Origin: Albifimbria verrucaria | Lineage: Eukaryota; Ascomycota; Sordariomycetes; Hypocreales; Stachybotryaceae | Length of the DNA stretch: 64,000 nt | Direction: 5' to 3' | Assembly: GCA_020081605.1 (NCBI GenBank) | Contig: JAHREC010000013.1 | Location: forward strand, 6,572,001-6,636,000 | Shown here: positions 59,746 through 64,000 of the stretch, one piece after another | Numbering within the stretch: the stretch's first letter is position 1 | Layout of the letters: every line of letters begins with the position of its first letter | Made by a program: the position numbers and the translations under genes | Notes under the pieces: generated by a model | Seen by the model: only the letters and a program-made list of their open reading frames with translations | What the model was told of the DNA's origin: nothing | The model's database searches: none

Positions 59746-60162
59746 TTCTTGTCTTGTGTTTATCGAATATTTTATGCAACTTCACTTCTGATTAAGGAGT
59801 TTCATTAATGAATCTCAATATACTTATGCGTCGATATAAAACCTAAATCCTTAACAACGGTATCATCGGACCCATACAGTAAGGACAAGAGTTGCCCAAT
59901 GGACAACAAGTGATAGAAAATATGGCCCTTGGGCCCAGTGAATTGCCGAGCTGATACAGGGATCTTGTAACATGTAGGTAAATGTTCCAAGCAATCTTCA
60001 AACGATTTATTTCTAACCATATCTCTGAACCAGGTCTCGCATCACATCGATAACCCTACACGCCTGTTTAGCTTCTACATGAGACACCGAAATGGATAGT
60101 CTTACTGTGTACGAAGAGTTTTGTCCTCGACAAAAAGTGCCGAAACATGCGTATCGAAGCGT
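59746..60162. other. Intergenic spacer
   Basis: Convergent 3' ends. A 71-codon open frame near 59805-60020 (minus) has no recognisable content. Confidence 0.35.
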
Positions 60163-61204
60163 CTATAATACATCAGCAGGAACATTTGGCAAGAAAAAAT
60201 ACATCTCTCACAATCTGTAGAGGTCCAATCGACCCTCGAAGTCTTCCTCAGGGGCTGAGACTTGGGCGAACGTAGTATAAGCGTTGATATATTCCGCTCC
60301 AAATCTATTACACGCTGGGCGCCACTGACCGAACTCGTCTTTCCAATGTTATTATAGAAGATAGTCGAGGGTGTTCCCAAACATACATTCGTTATGGGCA
60401 AAGAAGCAGCATGCATCAAATACGAGGGTTGGCCCGTGGCAACATCGATTCCGGAGTTTCCATACCAGAGGTCACCGTGAACAAGCGACGGCTTCACTTT
60501 GCGGCCCTCACTCTCAAGAGGATCGAGAAGTCGTGGAATAACCTTGTTAAAAAGAACAGGGATAAGAATGTCGAGCTCTTCGCTTGGGCCTTTTCTTTCA
60601 ATCTCGAGGCTCAGCGCTCGTCTCAAGCTTTTGGTAAAGAATGTCTGCCAACTATCTTCCCATCCCACATATTGTGGCAAATTACCGGCATAAGTCGTGA
60701 CATGGAAGCCGAATTTCCCAGTAGGCGATTGGCTTTTCTGGTGCACTCCTGCGAGAAGAGCAGCGAACTTGTTGGGCTCAGGCATGTCAGTTGTCATTTC
60801 CCGAAACTCGCATATGAGGAAATGAGTGTTGGGCTTCGCTTCGCATGTGCCCCAAGCTATAGGCTTGGGTACAAAACTTGGTAGGACGTTATGTATAGCA
60901 TGCATTGATTCGTATTCCCCACAACCATGTCTTTGCTGTGGTCTATGGATAGCGTCTTGATGAACAACGATTGTCGCGTCCCGTCGATAAGCGAAATATC
61001 TATACGGCCTGTACTTGCCCAGAAACTGGTACCGTGGGTTTTTATCGAGATCACCCTACAATCTTTTGGTAATTCTTCATTGTTTGAGCATTCGCCGTCA
61101 TTTCTGGGGAGGGAACTGGCGCTTACCCTCAAAACACCAGAGTCAACCTCTGCGTCATGTCTTCCATTCTCGTGATCCCCTTTGCCTTCTGCGCTCATTT
61201 GCAT
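60163..61204 (-). CDS. Fructosamine/ketosamine-3-kinase family protein (protein-deglycating kinase)
   Basis: FN3K family (PF03881), kinase-like fold; members phosphorylate ketosamines on glycated proteins or small molecules so that they decompose. Readable blocks: an N-terminal substrate/ATP region with GTSFWASTGRIDISLIDGTR and SLFIKTLSIDHSKDMVVGEYE, then HNVLPSFVPKPIAWGTCEAK, HFLICEFREMTTDMPEPNKF, LAGVHQKSQSPTGKFGFHVT, NLPQYVGWEDSWQTFFTKSL and the catalytic loop SLVHGDLWYGNSGID with the Asp and Asn of the kinase fold. Beyond it FDACCFFAHNE is the expected metal-binding FD segment. Breaks lie near 60910 (GGGG) and 60435 (CCC). The last 70 residues are uncertain: an intron beginning GTATGT near 60388 is plausible, and the stop could be TAG at 60163. 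Start ATG 61204. Confidence 0.85.
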
Positions 61205-61370
61205 AATCGAGAGTAGTAAAGAATCACGAAACCGAAAGGGCTCTTACTTTTTGTAGCAAAGAAATACTAAACAATCTGTAGGTTCAAAATAAGCTGGTCG
61301 TCTAATTTAGCCAACTTGGCTGCAAGCGCTAGACGCGGACCGAACCGCCCTCTAAGTTAGGCCCCAGTCC

Positions 61371-61907
61371 TCAGTGACCCGCCAGAGACGTCTCGGTTAT
61401 CTTGGCTCTCAAATGCTCCACCGGATAAATGACCTTGATCCCATGGGCCTCTAGTCTGGCTTGTCCATCATTATGTCCGATAAACTTTCCTGGTTCTTGA
61501 ATTCCTACATAGACAGTCTTGATAGCACCACCGAGCCTGATAAGCCTTGTCGCACATGGCATGTTGCCACTGAGCCTTTTATTACACGGCTCCATGGTCG
61601 TGTACAGCACTGTGTTGGGTGGAAGGACGGCTCCAATGTCTTCTTCTGGTAAGCCGTGCCTGTCAGCGATCTTTATGAGGCAGCATTGTTCTGCATGTGT
61701 CGTCCCAGGGTCACCCTTGTAATCATTGGGATACTCGAGTGAGTATCCTGTAGACAGAACTTCACCCTTATCAGCGTCCACGAGCACTGCTCCGACGCAG
61801 AACTTGTCGGGTGCTGGAGGAGACTTTTGCGCTTGCTTTATGGCATATTCCATAAAACCCTCATGATCACCAATTTTAAATGACGGATGGATTTGCTGCA
61901 GAGACAT
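61371..61907 (-). CDS. Zinc-dependent CMP/dCMP-type deaminase (riboflavin-deaminase-like)
   Basis: Cytidine-deaminase-fold enzyme of the CMP/dCMP deaminase family. The two zinc motifs are complete: TTHAEQCCLIKIA (His ligand and catalytic Glu) and TTMEPCNKRLSGNMPCATR (two Cys ligands, spaced PCxxRLSGxxPC). The segment EPCNKRLSG and the downstream VYVGIQEPGKFIGHNDGQA, LEAHGIKVIYP resemble the deaminase domain of riboflavin-pathway and related fungal proteins more than cytosine or tRNA deaminases. N-terminus MSLQQIHPSFKIGDHEGFME; end KITETSLAGH. 178 residues in one intact exon. Substrate not determined. It lies close to and in the same direction as the FN3K-like gene (167 bases apart), but I see no clear functional link. 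Confidence 0.88.
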   Translation of the reverse strand: MSLQQIHPSFKIGDHEGFMEYAIKQAQKSPPAPDKFCVGAVLVDADKGEVLSTGYSLEYPNDYKGDPGTTHAEQCCLIKIADRHGLPEEDIGAVLPPNTVLYTTMEPCNKRLSGNMPCATRLIRLGGAIKTVYVGIQEPGKFIGHNDGQARLEAHGIKVIYPVEHLRAKITETSLAGH

Positions 61908-62308
61908 GCCAGTGTCAGATTTGGTTCACCTGAATGTTGGTGGTGTGAAAGGCAAATGTTCCTGGCTAGCTTCCCATGGATTGGGCTTCATCGATACTGA
62001 TCCAGGTGACAGGGGTATACCAAGTTTGTGTTGTTGGTTGGTTCCTGCATTTGTACACCGCCTGGCTCTGCGTGATGTACGCCCCTGTTGGTCTTACGAC
62101 TACCTGGCTGACCACATTCTAGGTGTGCATGTAAGGTCTCACTGGCTCTTAGAAAAGTGCCTTTCCGGCTGATCTTCTGAAAACCGAAACTTCTATAGAG
62201 GATATGCTGAAGGGAGACGCTACCTTAGGCTCGTCAATGTAATAATATTGCGATGACGTTTTGTCATGGAGGCCTTGTCGGCAACGAGGAATACATTCGA
62301 TGGATGCG
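61908..62308. other. Intergenic spacer
   Basis: Promoter side of the deaminase and 3' flank of the ABC transporter. Nothing recognised. Confidence 0.35.
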
Positions 62309-64000
62309 TCAATTGCCGCCCTTTTGCTTGTCGTAGAGCTGCCGGAAAGCGGAGGACGACTGTGCCAACAGGTCGCTCGCTGCACCAACCTCAATCACGT
62401 TGCCTTCATCAAGCACTACTATGAGATCGTAGTCGACGATCATGTCTAAACGATGAGCTATGGAAATGACCGTGTGATCTGAGAAGCACCGCCGAATCAC
62501 TTGACGCACAATCTCCTCAGTGTCAGGGTCCAATTGACTCGTCGCTTCGTCAAGCAGAAGAATGTTGCCCGTCGACCCGCGGCGCGCAATGGCCCGCCCA
62601 AGGGAGAGAAGCTGTCGTTGGCCGTGCGAGAGGAGGCTGTCACTAACGACCAGATCTAGCACAGCCTCGGTGCCACCGAGATGCTCCCATAACTGGACTT
62701 CCTTCAGAATACCTATTATTTCTCCATCCTCAACTTGGGAAAATGGGTCGATACAAGCCCTCACAGATGTGTTGGGGATGAAGTAAGGTTCCTGGGGAAG
62801 GGCATTGAGTCGAGCCCGTACTTTTGACCTCGGCACCTCAGCAGTATCTGTGCCATCTATAAGCACCGATCCACGTTGCAAGTCAAGCATTCGAAGGAGA
62901 ACAGCGAAAAGCGACGATTTACCACTGTTTCGGGTCAGTGAAGGCTGATACACGAACTTGAATATTACCTACCTGCCACTCCGCCCACATACGCCAACTT
63001 TGCTTCCTCCTGGAATGGTAAGAGACACGTTTTTGAGGATGAGAGAGTCAAAATCGCTGCAGCCTATAGTCAGTATTAATATCCTTAGAATGTGTTGGCT
63101 AGCGTCTTACAGATATGATGCTGATGCCTGAATAATCTCCAGCCTTCCCTGACGCGGCCAATCTTGAGGCACTTCTTGTTCTTCTCCCGAACGAACCTCA
63201 GAAGGTGTGACTCTCTCGTATGCTCGTATCCTAGCCACAGCTGCGATAGACGTCTCAAGGTTAGTATATTGAACGACTAAAACTCTGATATTGCCGTTAA
63301 AAGTGATAATGTTGACCAGCGCGAGCCCCACAAGACCGGTGCTGAGAGAACCATGCAGTGCCACTGCAATGCCGGAGAAGATGATGGCTACCGCGGCGAT
63401 AATCAGGTCAATGACGAGATTCAGCCATCTCTGGACGGAATAGAGCGCGTAGAAGGGCCTTTGCGACGTAGTAAGTAGATCTTGAAGGCGCTCCTCGTAT
63501 GGTGTTTGCCACCCGAGCGCCCTTAAAGTAACAAGCCCATCCAATGTCTCTGCGAAATGGGAGAAGAGGGGCGCCTTGGCTGCGAGATCAAGAAGGCGGA
63601 TTTGGCGAGAGGAGTGTAGGTAGGAGCGCTGCACGAAAAACATGACCCCTAGAAAGAATGGCAGGGTTGCAGCGATGTATCTGCTAGAAACGCAGATAAT
63701 GACGAGTAGCAGAACAGAGTAACCGAGAGCCAAGGTTGTGTTGAACAGGGAAATTGGGAGCTCGGTATCTATCAACTGAAGATCTTGACTAAATCTAGAC
63801 CAACGAGTTTAGCCACAACCAGTACGTTGGTGTCAGCCAAAAGGCTTACCTGTTTGTTGTAATTCCAACATCAACGCTCGTGAGGAAGCTAAGTGGTGCA
63901 CTGGGAATGGTTAGAAGTCCGAAAGCACCAAGCAGGATATACCGACTTACTTCGTTGTGGCTCTCAGGAGAATATCATGAAAGTTTACTGAGGCACGAGG
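62309..64000 (-). CDS. ABC transporter, ABCC/MRP type, C-terminal half (TMD2-NBD2), 5' end outside window
   Basis: Full-length multidrug-resistance-associated-type exporter, of which only the second half is visible. The membrane domain shows FHDILLRATTNAPLSFLTSV then DVGITTNRFSQDLQLIDTEL, the classic MRP pattern, and LVTLRALGWQ. NBD2 has Walker A (VCGRSGSGKSSLFAVLLRM, split by an intron), Q-loop PQEPYFIPNTSVR, signature LSHGQRQLLSLGRAIARR, Walker B NILLLDEATSQLD and H-loop SIAHRLDMIVDYD. The signature begins LSHGQ instead of LSxGQ variants but is acceptable. Introns: 63901-63950, 63795-63849, 63057-63110 and 62926-62972; all join in phase, and I see no frame break. End KQKGGN at 62309. Substrate unknown; drug or metabolite export likely. 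Confidence 0.93.

Noticed and set aside
1..64000. Programmed ribosomal frameshifting as the cause of the breaks
   Set aside because: Breaks occur in too many unrelated genes, with no shared slippery heptamer, and often more than one per gene.
1..64000. tRNA, rRNA, CRISPR array, transposon
   Set aside because: I searched by eye for T-loop-like GGTTCGAATCC sequences, regularly spaced repeats, and transposase or reverse-transcriptase motifs, and found none I could defend.

Overview
The window looks like nuclear DNA of a filamentous ascomycete (Pezizomycotina, most likely Sordariomycetes/Hypocreales). Genes are split by short introns (about 42-117 bases, GTRAGT donors, YAG acceptors), intergenic spaces are 0.3-3 kb, both strands are coded, and the gene content is typical: a class II hydrophobin, a HET-domain protein, a hybrid histidine kinase, a CYP52-like P450, NudC, Kex2 and a MNN4-type LicD protein.

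Layout. 0-16 kb is an accessory-looking block: the 3' part of a hybrid histidine kinase, a DHA2 MFS exporter, a THEM6-like thioesterase, an ELO fatty-acid elongase, two P450s and, between the P450s, a small secreted protein with an internal duplication. 16-17.4 kb encodes a secreted, tyrosine/alanine/lysine-rich repeat protein whose modules start right after dibasic (Kex2-type) sites. 17.6-30.4 kb is housekeeping: mitochondrial AspRS, AP180-type clathrin adaptor, TFB3, NudC, an AME1/CENP-U-like kinetochore subunit and a LicD/MNN4-like protein. 32.5-43.2 kb holds the KDEL receptor ERD2, mitochondrial adenylate kinase ADK2, the LETM1 protein MDM38, a hydrophobin and the sorting nexin SNX4/ATG24. 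44-49.5 kb has a small unknown gene, a SnoaL-like protein and a HET-domain gene. 49.9-55.6 kb has the kexin KEX2 and the mitochondrial phosphate carrier MIR1. After about 3 kb with no gene I can support, 58.6-64 kb contains a disordered Ser/Pro-rich unknown protein, a fructosamine-kinase-like protein, a CMP/dCMP-type deaminase and the C-terminal half of an ABCC transporter running off the right edge.

A property of the whole window matters for every reader: most genes longer than about 600 bases, including essential ones (TFB3, AspRS, KEX2, NudC, MDM38), carry single-base reading-frame breaks. Nearly all are repaired by adding one base to a short homopolymer, most often G or C. This is best explained by uncorrected sequence error rather than by gene decay, so I annotate these genes as functional CDS spans and list the breaks.

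The most interesting biology is (i) the elongase/thioesterase/CYP52-like/P450/MFS grouping, which could be a fatty-acid-derived metabolite locus without a classical synthase; (ii) the Kex2-punctuated repeat protein; and (iii) the duplicated small secreted protein.
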